A program made the translations under genes and the position numbers. From NCBI GenBank assembly GCA_963575745.1, contig CAUYUJ010017633.1, forward strand, positions 127,001 to 191,000: a stretch of 64,000 bases of DNA, given 5' to 3'. The stretch comes from Prorocentrum cordatum. Taxonomy: Eukaryota > Sar > Dinophyceae > Prorocentrales > Prorocentraceae. The notes under the pieces were generated by a model. That model saw only the letters and a program-made list of their open reading frames with translations, did no database searches and had not been told where the DNA came from. Shown one piece after another: positions 44,588 through 54,309 of the stretch (positions are counted from its first letter, which is position 1; each line of letters begins with the position of its first letter).

Positions 44588-44762
44588 TGCATAAGCATAT
44601 ATTTTCGATGGTCCGCGCGGATTTCCTGGATCTTGGATCTGCGCTGGACCCCCGCTGGGGGCGCCTCCGGCGCCGCCCCAGGAGTGTTCCGCGGGCCAGG
44701 GATGGGGCCCAACGCAGATCCCCCCAAACCGTGCGGACCGTCGAACATGTATGTTCATGCCG
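44588..44762. mobile_element. GC foldback element, copy d
   Basis: Arms CATAAGCATATATTTTCGAT...GGTCCGCGCGGATTTC pair imperfectly with the 3' arm GTGCGGACCGTCGAACATGT...TTCATGC. Loop contains GGCGCCTCCGGCGCC. A WGGATCTTGGATC duplication in the left arm. Confidence 0.7.
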
Positions 44763-44984
44763 TTTTTCCTTCTTCGATTTTCTGGGACCGCTCTCTGTTC
44801 GATCCTGGGCCGTTTCGGACGGTCCTGGGGCCCCGGTAGGGGCCCCCCCAGAAGATGGAATTGCTATGAGCCTTTTTTCTTTGCGCAGCGCGAAAAGGAT
44901 GAGGAGGAAGACAGGCGGACGGGGCGGTGCGGGACCACGAGCGGAGGGGTGTCGCGGGAGGGTCGCACCGCGAGCACGGGCCTG
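44763..44984. other. Spacer
   Basis: No feature recognised. Confidence 0.4.
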
Positions 44985-45095
44985 GCTGCCGTTCTTGTCG
45001 GTGAATATGCCGTCCGTCAGTGCGCTGTCGACGCAGTAGTCCAGAGGCGTAAGGCCGTTGCACTCCTGACCGCGGGGCAGCGACAAGGGCAGCCA
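44985..45095 (-). pseudogene. Ankyrin-repeat-like fragment
   Basis: Minus strand reads GQECNGLTPLDYCVDSALTDGIF; NGLTPLDYC fits the G-x-TPL core of an ankyrin repeat. Only one partial repeat is visible. It may be an exon of a gene that continues out of frame, or a remnant. Low-complexity sequence borders it on the upstream side. Confidence 0.35.
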
Positions 45096-45117
45096 TGCGG
45101 AACATTTTGTGTGAACA

Positions 45118-45240
45118 TAGAACTAGTGTATATACATATACATGTGCATATACATTTACAAATACATATACATATACATCTACAAACACATATACATCGA
45201 CATACACATATACATACACAAATTAATATATGTATTGCTT
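45118..45240. repeat. (TACATA)n degenerate microsatellite
   Basis: ACATATACATATACATGTGC-type hexamers. Confidence 0.9.
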
Positions 45241-45468
45241 GCCTTTTGTTCTTGTTTTTTCTATGACCGACGATGTCCTGCGCGGACCACCATGCCACTC
45301 CGCAACTGTCGACGCACGCTTGGACTATACGCGCCCGTGAGCGCATGTCAAATGTCCTGAAAATTATAAAAGCATGAGGCTCGCCCGATACTGAATCGAC
45401 GGAGGCAGAAGAACAAATCGGCACCACTGCCACTGCCCCTGCTTTGCTCTGGCCGCGCCCTCAGCATC

Positions 45469-45987
45469 TCACAGGTCGTCCTCGCAGTGGGTCTTGATGG
45501 TCACGTCCGAGGTCGCGTACGTCACGCACGTGAGGCAGAAGCCTTCCCCCGTCTGGTCCTCGTCCAGGAAGGCCTGGTCCGACTGGTCGATCTCGCCGGA
45601 CAGCACCTTGCCCGCACAGCTCGAGCACGAGCCCGCGCGGCAGGAGTAGGGCAGCTCGAGGCCCTCCTCCTCGGCCTGGTCGAGGATGTACACGTCCTCT
45701 GGGCACTCGAACTCCTGGGTGCCGTCTGGCGTCTCCAGCGTCACCTTGAAGTGCGCGGCGACGCCCCGGCGCGCCGGAACGGTGCTCAGGACGGCCGGGG
45801 CAGCGCCGGAGGCGAGGGCGCGGTCGCCGCCCACCACGGGCCTGCACTGCCGGTGGATCGACTGCGTGAGGCCGACCTCTGGCGCAGCGAAGGCCCGGCT
45901 CGGGCTCGGGGCGAGCAGGCCGCGCAGCGCCAGGAGGCACAGGGCAGCCACGACGGCCGTCGGGAGCACGCTGGAGCGGAGGGCCAT
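45469..45987 (-). CDS. petF: Plastid [2Fe-2S] ferredoxin precursor
   Basis: 172 aa. Ferredoxin carries electrons from photosystem I to ferredoxin-NADP reductase and other stromal acceptors. The last ~95 residues (about 78-172) are the mature plant-type protein, with cluster ligands Cys116, Cys121, Cys124 and Cys154 in the exact C-x4-C-x2-C-x29-C spacing ([14 protein letters not shown] and [10 protein letters not shown]). Residues 1-31 form a signal peptide ([15 protein letters not shown]) followed by FAAPEVG, matching the FVAP-type start of transit peptides for three-membrane peridinin plastids; residues ~33-77 would be the transit peptide. The start at 45987 is chosen because it leads straight into the signal peptide; an in-frame codon at 46053 lies beyond the spliced-leader relic and is excluded. 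No introns and GC-rich third positions. Nothing suggests damage. Confidence 0.95.
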   Translation of the reverse strand: MALRSSVLPTAVVAALCLLALRGLLAPSPSRAFAAPEVGLTQSIHRQCRPVVGGDRALASGAAPAVLSTVPARRGVAAHFKVTLETPDGTQEFECPEDVYILDQAEEEGLELPYSCRAGSCSSCAGKVLSGEIDQSDQAFLDEDQTGEGFCLTCVTYATSDVTIKTHCEDDL

Positions 45988-46042
45988 GGTCTGTTTGGTG
46001 GGTGCCGGGAGAGCAGCCGGGGCGAAGATGTGGCCGAGAAAA

Positions 46043-46063
46043 CTTGGGCCCAAATAGCTAAGG
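46043..46063 (-). other. Spliced-leader relic and candidate trans-splice acceptor
   Basis: The minus strand reads CCTTAGCTATTTGGGCCCAA(G), matching the 21-nt core of the dinoflagellate spliced leader (CCGTAGCCATTTTGGCTCAA-G) at 17 of 21 positions; the preceding T fits the degenerate first base. It ends in AG exactly where a trans-splice acceptor would lie, 55 nt before the ferredoxin ATG. Relics of this kind are known in dinoflagellates and mark genes rebuilt from spliced mRNA. Confidence 0.75.
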
Positions 46064-46266
46064 AATGTCTGTTATCCAGCGCAATCGTCCCTCCAATGCC
46101 GTGGCTAGAGGCCGCCGAAGTCTCGGAGGCGCCCTGGAAGCGTGCGGGCCAGAGTGGGGGATGATGATCTTCAACCGGGGCGATGTGGCCACGGAGTGTG
46201 GTTTGGGGGGGGGCTTTGGGGGGCGGCGATAGCCCAGACACGCAGGCACGAGCACGCACGCATCTC

Positions 46267-46671
46267 TCAGGTCAACATGTACGAGCGAGGAGCATTCTGA
46301 AAGATGGCTTCCATCAGAGCCTCCTGGCTCTCGGCGTCATCGTCGTGGGCTGTTCTGTGTCGCAACTGTTCTCGCGGCCATGGACGTTCACTCTCAGGCA
46401 AAACGGCGCAAGAGTACGATCTTGCACGGCCCATGGGACAACCCCAGACCTTCTGCGAGGCGCCTCGCACCGTGCCATGCTCGACAGAGATGGCCGCTCG
46501 CTCTGTCCTGGAGCAGCAGGACAGCAACGACGACGTCGGAACAGGTGGACGGAGCGCGGGAGGAGGGAGGAGGGAGGAGAGCGGGATGGGAACACAGAGG
46601 CGTCGCGATGCTCGCCAGGCTTGAGGGAAGGGGATGGCCGAAAGAACGAGGAGGACCAGCGAGAAGAGCAT
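46267..46671 (-). CDS. Hypothetical ORF with possible signal peptide
   Basis: 134 codons if started at 46671: MLFSLVLLVLSAIPFPQAW gives a hydrophobic amino end, and the tail HDDDAESQEALMEAIFQNAP ends SYMLT and stop. Same orientation as ferredoxin and about 280 bp upstream of its start codon. The middle is Pro/Ser/Arg-rich and another minus frame is also open, so composition may explain it. Not recognised. Confidence 0.2.
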   Translation of the reverse strand: MLFSLVLLVLSAIPFPQAWRASRRLCVPIPLSSLLPPPALRPPVPTSSLLSCCSRTERAAISVEHGTVRGASQKVWGCPMGRARSYSCAVLPESERPWPREQLRHRTAHDDDAESQEALMEAIFQNAPRSYMLT

Positions 46672-47034
46672 GAGCTCGAACTGATGAGGAGGCTGGGACG
46701 TGTTTCGTATACCTCGCCTGTGCAATGGTTCTCTTCGGACTTGCCGCCATTTGGAACGCCTGCACGTTGGACAAGTATTTCGCCACATCACAACACTCAA
46801 TTACATATCTCCTTGGATACAGACCTACATGGTATCCGATGTGCAGGGAAGCGTGCATACACATGTAGATGAGGGAACGGGGCCAAATGTGATTGGGGGT
46901 CAGGTTTTACCAGACTCGACTGCGCCACATGTGGCTGTAAGGTGACTGCGCCGAAGCTGACTGTATCAAACGCTGCGTGGAGCACTTCTACCGTGACGTC
47001 TTCACATGATATATACGTCTCTAGCTTTAGCTAT
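46672..47034. other. Spacer
   Basis: Lower-GC unique sequence, no gene recognised. Confidence 0.35.
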
Positions 47035-47190
47035 CGCCATCCCTCTCTATCTCTCCCCCTTCTCTCTCTTGCCCCCCCCTCTCTCTCTATTCCGCCCCTC
47101 CTCCTCCTCCTCCTCCTCCTCCTCCTCCTCCTCCTCCTCCTCCTCCTCCTCCTCCTCCTCCTCTCTCTCTCTCTCTTTCTCTTCCCCCGA
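47035..47190. repeat. CT-rich and (CCT)n microsatellite
   Basis: CTCTCT, then about 22 CCT triplets (47098-47163), then CTCTCT. Confidence 0.95.
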
Positions 47191-47309
47191 TCGGTATTTG
47201 CAGTCACACGCATGTATGCACAATCGCTTCGCATGCGTACATGTGTCTACGTTTTCCCCAGGCAGTGCTTGCACCTATGGGGCTCTTACCTCTTTTCTGC
47301 GGAGCTGGG

Positions 47310-47515
47310 GCTGCGGGCCGCTCTGGCCGCCGTGTGGCCGCCTCGTCGCCGCCCGTCGCCTGCGCCCGCGGGCCGCTCTGGCCGCCATGTGGCCGCCGTC
47401 GTCGCCCCGTCGCCGCCCGTCGCTGCTCGTCGCCTGGGCCTGTGGGCCGCTCCGGCCGCCATGCGGCTGCCGTCGTCGCCGCCTCGTCGCCGCCAGCCGC
47501 CTCGTCGCCCGCTTC
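47310..47515 (+). repeat. GC-rich three-copy tandem repeat
   Basis: GGGCCGCTCTGGCCGCC recurs at about 47315, 47369 and 47443, each followed by GTCGCCGCC-type words (units of 54-74 bp). Confidence 0.65.
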
Positions 47516-47926
47516 GCTTTGCTTCAAATTGCTTCGGTATTGCTCTGAGCTGCTTTGCGCTGTGCATAGATGGTGCAACATGGTTCGCACCACCTAGATT
47601 GCACCACCTAGACAGCACCGCATCGATGGCACGAGATCGCTGTTGTTTGTACAAGTCTATACACTTACACTTGAAGATGTATAGTGTCGCATCTCGGAGC
47701 TGTAAAGTTGTCCGAACTGAAGCGGCAGCGCCACTCCAAGCTGGGAGTGCGGCTGGCGCTGATATTGGACCACGCTTCAAGTCTGTGGCTGGGGCCAACG
47801 CCGACAGAATCAGTACCGTTCTGAGCAAGAAGCGTGACAGTCGCTGAAGCGAAGACAACCGTTCCAACGGGTAGTGTGGAATACATGGGTGCGAGAACGA
47901 AAACGCTGCTCCGCTACCGTGCCCCC
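47516..47926. other. Spacer
   Basis: No gene recognised. Confidence 0.35.
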
Positions 47927-48045
47927 TCCTCCTGTTCCTCCTCCTCCGCCTCTTCCTCCTCCTCCTCCTCCTCCTCCTCCTCCTGGTCCTCCATCTCCTC
48001 CTCCTCCTCCTCCGCCTCCTCCTCCTCCTCCTCTGGAGGCTCCCT
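47927..48045. repeat. (CCT)n microsatellite
   Basis: CCT array with GCC and CAT variants. Confidence 0.95.
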
Positions 48046-48376
48046 TGGCGCTCCGACGCTGCCATGGCGCTCTCCGACGCGCCCGGGATGCCCCGAGGCG
48101 GCCCTTCCAGCCGGCCGAGGCAGGCCGCCACGGCCGCCAAGCGGGCCCAATGCTGCCTCCGAGGCAGCCCGAGATCGCCCCCGAGACGGCGCAAGATGGC
48201 CTCAAGACGGCCCCGGAAACGCCCATAAGCATAGCAAATCACGCTAGAAACATAACCATTAAGTTGTAGAACGCGGAACAGCACCATACAATGCCATAGG
48301 CCATAACGGACCATCAGCATAAAACGCCATAAAACGCCATGGAGAAACGCTCCCAAAGACGTAGACAACAAATTCA
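48046..48376. repeat. Short GGCC block and CATAAAACGC repeats
   Basis: 48165-48225 is GGCC/AAGA type. 48290-48350 repeats CCATAA and AAAACGCCAT words that resemble the arm ends of the foldback element following. Confidence 0.5.
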
Positions 48377-48517
48377 ACGCCATAAACATAGGCATTTGGC
48401 GCTCCGCGCGGATTTCTTGGATCTGCGCTGGACCCTCCTCCCTGCGGGGTGGCGCCGGCGGGGCCCAGCGCGGATCCAAGAAATCCGCGCGGAGCGCCAA
48501 CGTTTGCGTTTATGGCG
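48377..48517. mobile_element. GC foldback element, copy e
   Basis: AACGCCATAAAC...GTTTATGGCGTT at the ends; arms continue almost perfectly through TGGCGCTCCGCGCGGATTTC and TTGGATC, about 48 bp per side. The clearest member of the family. Confidence 0.85.
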
Positions 48518-48529
48518 TTTCTTCTCCTC

Positions 48530-49000
48530 CGACCAAGAGGCCCCCAGGACGGCCCAAGAAGGCTCCCATACGACCCCTGACAAGACCAGACCATGCCAGC
48601 ATCATTGATTTTCTGGTGGTTGCTGAGCTATTTTCGCGTTCTCACCATTTCGGGCTTTCGCCAGTCAGCCCAAGACGGCCCAAGAGCCCTCCAATATGGA
48701 CCAAGACTGCCTAAGACTCCCCCCAGGAGGACTTCAAGACCGCCCAACAGGATCCCAAGATGGCCCAGGAAGTCTCAGGACGGCCCATGAGGCTCGCAAG
48801 GCTGCCCTATTGAGCCTAATGCTGCCCAGGAAGGCCTCCAAGTCCGAAAGCACCAGGCGCCCAAGCGCGCCCTAAGAGGGACAAATGAGCCCTAAGGAGG
48901 CCCCAGAGCGCCAAAGAGGCCCCCAGAGACCCCCAAGAGGACCCCCAAAAGCCTCCTACAAGCCCCCAAGAGGCCTCCAAGGAGGTGCCGAGAGATCTCT
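48530..49000 (+). repeat. GGCC/CCAAGA minisatellite, block 7
   Basis: CCCAAGACGGCCCAAGAGCC units, interrupted at 48597-48660 by sequence containing CAGCATCATTGATTTTC, which matches 1880-1896 beside block 3. Confidence 0.75.
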
Positions 49001-49370
49001 CAAACCTTCTCCGCCTCTCCTCCCTTTCTCCACCTCCTCTCCTTTCTCCTGCTCATCATTATCACCGTGTTCTTCGTCCTCCTGCTCCGCCACATCGCGG
49101 CCTCGCATCAACCCAAGGCAGCCTCCGAAGCCCCAAGAAGTCTCCCACGATACCCCGACGGGCTTCCAAGAAGCCTCTGGCCTACAACCCAGGCAAGGAG
49201 GCGGGCTGGGCCGAAGGCCACTATGTATCCGCAGCCATCTTTCTCTTGGGAACGGTTGCTTGGCATGCCAGGTGTTGGAACACTTTCAAGCCCGCCCAAC
49301 AAAACATCTCAATGGGGTCCGGGCCATCTGAGCCGACCCAAGCGAACCACACAATCAACACCATCCGCCT
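49001..49370. other. Spacer
   Basis: CT-rich start, then unique sequence; no gene recognised. Confidence 0.4.
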
Positions 49371-49560
49371 CCAAAATCGCCAAGATGCCCCAACATGGCC
49401 TCCAAGAGAGGTGAACATGGCCCCAGGATGTCCCCGAGGCAGCCCAAAGTGACCCCAAGACGGCCCAAGACTGTCCAAGACCACCTCAAGGCGGCTCAAG
49501 AGGCTCCAATTCTGGCCCAGTGTGGCTCCAAAAGGCCCTCCGGGCGGCCGCAGAGAGGCC
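49371..49560 (+). repeat. GGCC/CCAAGA minisatellite, block 8
   Basis: GACCCCAAGACGGCCCAAGA-type units. Confidence 0.7.
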
Positions 49561-49989
49561 AACTGAATTTACTCGAATTGAAGCAAGGGCTTTTGGCGTG
49601 GAGGAGTGTGCGCACACATCTACCCTCGCACGGACGTGCTGTAATAGTATTTGCGTGCTATTTTGTTCCCACCGTGCGCGTTTTTTTTTGTTTTTGTTTT
49701 TTGTTTTTTCGTTTTTTTCCTTGTCTCCTGCGCAACTGCAACATGTTACTTACGACCTGACTTTCTCAGCAAAACAAGGCCAACTGGGTATTCAAGTTTG
49801 AGTACCCTGATCTGCTGCCTGTAGCGGAGCCTAGACTACAACTGATTTTACTGAAGGAGACGCCGGACTGGGCGAAACACTGCTTTGACAATTTTAACGC
49901 CGGCTGCACCGCACTGGCCCCGTTTTCCCACCGTGCGCGTTTCGCAGCACCGTCGTTCTGAGCCGATTTTGGCCTGACTGGTCCGACCG
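49561..49989. other. Spacer with T/GT-rich tract
   Basis: T-rich with single G or C interruptions at 49680-49725. No gene recognised. Confidence 0.4.
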
Positions 49990-50325
49990 CTCTCCAGAAC
50001 GGCATGGAGAAACACGCCAGCCACGACAGAGAGAGTATGGTGAGAAAGCAAGAAGGAGAACCGATTCTTGCAGGAAGCGGGTCTTGGGCCCCGGGGCCTC
50101 CCCCCAAGGCCAGATTTTCATCCAGAGTCGTCTTCGACCATCCCTGGGCACTGCTCCAGAACGGCATGGAGAACACGCCAGCTACGACGGAGAAGAGTGT
50201 ATGGTGAGAAGACAAGACGGAGAGAACAAGTCCTGCAGGAAGCGGGTCTTGGAACCCCGGGGCCTCCCCCCCAAGGCCAGATTTTTATCCCGAGCCGTTT
50301 TCGACAGTCCCTGGGCCCGTGGAAA
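49990..50325 (+). repeat. Two-copy ~164-bp tandem repeat
   Basis: CCAGAACGGCATGGAGAA at 49994 recurs at 50156; CTTGCAGGAAGCGGGTCTTG and CCAAGGCCAGATTTT recur in order with the same offset. Confidence 0.8.
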
Positions 50326-50399
50326 GCCCCGAGAGCTCGACCACGGAGAGAAGTCTCGGGACCCGCTGCACGCAGGACCCCTTGGCTTCATAGCGAGGA

Positions 50400-50810
50400 G
50401 GCGTTCATGCGATGAAATGTCGGACGAGAAAGGAGGACGAGTGAGCACAGCAGCAGTGGTCACAGAGCAAATCAAGGAATTTGCTCGATCCTCGATGTTC
50501 ACGTCGTGCCCTTTCTCGACCAGGAGAGTGGCAATGTCCAGCTTGTGCTTCAGAGCTGCCATGTGCAGACCTGGTTGCGAAGGCTGGTCAACCATCCACA
50601 CACCCATCAACATCGTCGTCCTATCGACATCGGCCTGCACATGTACACGGTCGTGCTCCTCTACCTACGCATCTACACCTACCTCTGCCGCATGCTCTAA
50701 ATTAACATCAGAGTCACCATCAACTTCAATGCCAACAAACATGTCTACGTGTGTGTCCTCGACGCCAACGTCTATGTCTGCGCCTGTGTCTAACTTTTGG
50801 TCTGTGTCTG
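50400..50810 (-). pseudogene. Ankyrin-repeat fragment with acidic leader
   Basis: Minus strand reads GLHMAALKHKLDIATLLVEK then GHDVNIEDR, a clear ankyrin repeat (LHxAA...DIxxLLxxKGxDVN). In the same frame upstream lies an acidic stretch, LDTGADIDVGVEDTHVD and VDGDSDVNLEHAAEVGVDA, interrupted by one TAG near 50672. Frame is lost beyond about 50830. Either an exon pair or a decayed gene; ankyrin repeats mediate protein binding. Confidence 0.5.
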
Positions 50811-51800
50811 CGTTTCCGTAACCGACAAAGTTGAATCTGCGTCTGAATCAATGTTCATGCGTGTGTCTACGTACATACCAACCTCAGACCCAACTTGCAC
50901 ACACATCCCCTTGAATATCCAAATTCATACCCGCATCCGCGTCCCGCACGTCTACCCAGGAACCGTGCTGAGCGAGCATGCATGATCTCGCATCCCAGCG
51001 CTCCTTGTGGGACCGCAGCGCCATGGTAGCGACGACCAGGTCAATGCCTAAAGCAGCTGAGGACTGCAAGTCAACACGCCCGTCGCCCAGGCAAAGACCA
51101 CCTTGATGGCGACGGGGCCACCATCGGCTGTCGTCTCGATCTCCAGTGCAACAATGGGCGGCGCAAACCTGGGCATCCCAGTCAGCCCCTTGTCGTCATC
51201 GCGCCGCAGATTCTCTCGCTCGGGGGTGCATCAGGAAGCCCAGTCTCTATCGCGCGGCGACTCGGCGTCGCCTGGCGTCGCGGACCTGGGGAGGTTCAGC
51301 CCCTCGTTCCGCAGTGATGATCGCCTCGGCGCATGCCTTGCCGCAGTCGTCTGCGGGGCGACAAGCTGCCCTCTCGCCCCTCTCATTGCCCAGATTCTCC
51401 TCGATAAGGCCCCGTCCTGCAGCGGGCAGCAGCCATGCCCTCCTTGTCGCGGATGCTCTTCGCTGGACGGAGCTTGTCGCCCAGCAGGTCACTTTGGGCA
51501 CGCAGGCCTGGACTGAGCGTCCAAGGACAAGGCGCGCCAGAAGCCACAGCTAGGACAAATGAGTGTGAGTCCCCCTGGGTGTCTCCGCTGTGGTTGGCTC
51601 CGAGAGGTCAGCCACATACAACGAACGCCTCCCCTCCCGCTTTGAGGCCCTGTCGTGGTGGGAGCCGGAGTCGGTGGGGCCACACGGGGATATGCATGAC
51701 GCTGAGAAAAATGAAATACATATTCTCAATCTGGTCTCCGAGCGTACGGTCTGTAACTGCATTCCACACGTGCACGTCGGATCACATCCATGTATGAAGA
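50811..51800. other. Spacer, no gene recognised
   Basis: 50820-50960 has CATACC and GTCTACG hexamer-like words, a decayed continuation of the acidic stretch. 51050-51550 is open on both strands without a domain. Confidence 0.35.
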
Positions 51801-51960
51801 GGCCCTGGAACACACAAATCAATATACACCCCACAAATAACAAGATTCCCCATGGTTTCCCATATTTTCTAGGTTTTTGTCTTCCCCCCCACTTCCCATC
51901 TTTTCCAATATTTTCTAGGGAATCGACGATTAACTGTGTCTGTGTGTTTTTTTCCCTCCT
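51801..51960 (+). repeat. AT-rich dispersed repeat, copy 2
   Basis: GGCCCTGGAACACACAAATC to TTTTTTTCCCTCCT; same layout as the copies at 7706 and 52083. Confidence 0.8.
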
Positions 51961-52082
51961 GAATTAAGCATCTCCAAGCGGGAAGCTGGCTGACGACCGA
52001 GGCTGGGACTCCTGGGCAGAGGCACTTTCGCGGCGCCTGGCCGTGGCTCTGTTCCGAGCCTCCTAGAGCTGGAGTTTGATGG

Positions 52083-52234
52083 GGCCCTGGGACACACAAA
52101 TAAATACACACAAATAAAGGAATTCCCCTATATATTTCCAATCTTTTCTAAGTTTTTGTCTTCTCCCCACTTCCCCATATTTTCCCATATTCTCCTGGGA
52201 GGGGATGATTCATTGCGTCTGTGTTTTTTTTCCC
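52083..52234 (+). repeat. AT-rich dispersed repeat, copy 3
   Basis: GGCCCTGGGACACACAAATA to GTTTTTTTTCCC; same strand as copy 2, about 280 bp away, suggesting a local duplication. Confidence 0.8.
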
Positions 52235-52317
52235 AACCATCCTGTGGTGTTGGGTCCTCGTTTTGAAGAGACAGCGCCCCGCGTTCACTCCTCCTCCTGC
52301 TGCCCCCTCCCTCCTGC

Positions 52318-52499
<182 letters not shown>

Positions 52500-52504
52500 A
52501 TGAC

Positions 52505-53640
52505 GATCATAGGGAGCTCCAGCGAAGGCCCCAGTGGCTGCGCTCCCATGCGCCCACCGCACAGATTTCGGCACACCCTCACACGTTTCGTGGCCCCATA
52601 GGGAGCTCCACCGAAGGCCCCAGTGGCTGCGCTCCCATGCGGCCACCGCACCCATTTCGGCACACCCCTCACACGTTTCGTGGCCCCATAGGGAGCTCCA
52701 CCGAAGGCCCCAGTGGCTGCGCTCCCATGCGCCCACCGCACCCATTTCGGCACACCCCTCATACGTTTCGTGGCCCCATAGGGAGCTCCAGCGAAGGCCC
52801 CAGTGGCTGCGCTCCCATGCGCCCGCCGCACAGATTTCGGCACACCCCTCACACGTTTCGTGGCCCCATAGGGAGCTCCACCGAAGGCCCCAGTGGCTGC
52901 GCTCCCATGCGCCCACCGCACCCATTTCTGCACACCCCTCACACGTTTCGTGGCCCCATACCAGCGAAGGCCCCAGTGGCTGCGCTCCCATTTCGCCCCC
53001 ACCGCACCCATAGTTTCGACCCCCATGCGCACGTTTCGTGGCCCCACTCCATATGCGCCCACCGGCACACCCCTCCCACGTTTCGTGGCCCCATAGGGAG
53101 CTCCACCGAAGGCCCCAGTGGCTGCGCCCACACCCATTTCGGCACACCCCTCACACGTTTCGTGGCCCCATAGGGAGCTCCAGCGAAGGCCCCAGTGGCT
53201 GCGCTCCCATGCGCCCACCGCACAGATTTCGGCACACCCCTCACACGTTTCGTGGCCCCATAGGGAGCTCCACCGAAGGCCCCAGTGGCTGCGCTCCCAT
53301 GCGCCCACCGCACCCATTTCTGCACACCCCTCACACGTTTCGTGGCCCCATAGGGAGCTCCAGCGAAGGCCCCAGTGGCTGCGCTCCCATGCGCCCACCG
53401 CACCCATTTCGGCACACCCATCACACGTTTCGTGGTCCCATGGGGAGCTCCAGCGAAGGCCCCAGTGGCTGCGCTCCCATGCGCCCACCGCACCCATTTC
53501 GGCACACCCCTCACACGTTTCGTGGCCCCATAGGGAGCTCCAGCGAAGGCCCCAGTGGCTGCGCTCCCATGCGCCCACCGCACAGATCTCGGCACACCCC
53601 TCATACGGTTCGTGGCCCCATAGGGAGCGCCATCGAAGAA
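52505..53640 (+). repeat. ~90-bp tandem satellite, about 12 units
   Basis: Unit: CATAGGGAGCTCCACCGAAG, GCCCCAGTGGCTGCGCTCCC, ATGCGCCCACCGCACCCATT, TCGGCACACCCCTCACACGT, TTCGTGGCCC. Units at about 52511, 52601, 52691, 52781, 52871 and again 53174-53626 keep 90-bp spacing; 52960-53100 is rearranged. A 90-bp unit keeps frame, so several frames on both strands are open as 30-residue repeats. Confidence 0.95.
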
Positions 53641-54309
53641 GATACTCACAATTGCGGTACTCGCAACTGCATCTGGTTGGGTCCTTCGCCAGGATAATTT
53701 CCCCTCCTGAAAGTTGTGCACTGGCCAGCTGCTTCCCCAGGTCGCTGCGCCACTCCAGAGATACTGCTGGGAAACATCCTCTGCCTCCACAGTCTGGCTT
53801 CGCATTTGTCCGCCACCCCCTCTCGCATGCTTCTTGACCTCCTTCTTGAGCTTCTGGAGGATGGTGGGTGCCGAAGCCTTGGCCGCATCGTGGGCCTGAT
53901 GGGCTGACCAGGCCTGGGAGAGAAGGGCATTGATGGCCTCGTCGAGTTCGTTCACTCCACCCCTCGACGTGTTGACTAGATGGTGGAGGATGTCGTGTGG
54001 GGAGGGGACATCTCGATCTCCTCGGCCCTTCCCCTCCTCGGTCCTTCCCACGGCCGTCGGCACCCCACCCGAACGTGTCGGGACCGCCGTTGCCCTTCCC
54101 CCACCTCCGGAAGCCACACTGCCAAACGGGTTGTTTTTGGTGTTCCGATCGCTGCGACGGGAACCCCACGTGGGAGGAGCGGAGGTCGTGAAGAGCTGGA
54201 TCTGGGAGCCACACGGGTAACACATCTTGCAATGCTCGGGATCTTGATTGCCGCCCCAGTGGCCGCATGCTTTGATGTTCGCGAACAACTCTAGGCTTAG
54301 GTCTGGCAT
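52939..54309 (-). CDS. Hypothetical ORF: Cys-motif leader fused to 90-bp satellite
   Basis: 456 codons. Residues 1-~222 are non-repetitive: ACGHWGGNQDPEHCKMCYPCG, a possible zinc ribbon (C-x11-C-x2-C-x2-C), then Gly/Arg/Thr-rich linker, then a helical stretch NELDEAINALLSQAWSAHQA...LQKLKKEVKKH. The rest is the satellite read as 30-residue units (AHGSAATGAFAGAPYGATKR). The start codon lies inside the end of the MITE at 54301-54450, so the original 5' end may be lost. A zinc motif followed by a helical region is reminiscent of the start of LINE ORFs; this is inference. Whether the satellite part is translated is unknown. Confidence 0.3.
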   Translation of the reverse strand: MPDLSLELFANIKACGHWGGNQDPEHCKMCYPCGSQIQLFTTSAPPTWGSRRSDRNTKNNPFGSVASGGGGRATAVPTRSGGVPTAVGRTEEGKGRGDRDVPSPHDILHHLVNTSRGGVNELDEAINALLSQAWSAHQAHDAAKASAPTILQKLKKEVKKHARGGGGQMRSQTVEAEDVSQQYLWSGAATWGSSWPVHNFQEGKLSWRRTQPDAVASTAIVSIFFDGAPYGATNRMRGVPRSVRWAHGSAATGAFAGAPYGATKRVRGVPKWVRWAHGSAATGAFAGAPHGTTKRVMGVPKWVRWAHGSAATGAFAGAPYGATKRVRGVQKWVRWAHGSAATGAFGGAPYGATKRVRGVPKSVRWAHGSAATGAFAGAPYGATKRVRGVPKWVWAQPLGPSVELPMGPRNVGGVCRWAHMEWGHETCAWGSKLWVRWGRNGSAATGAFAGMGPRNV

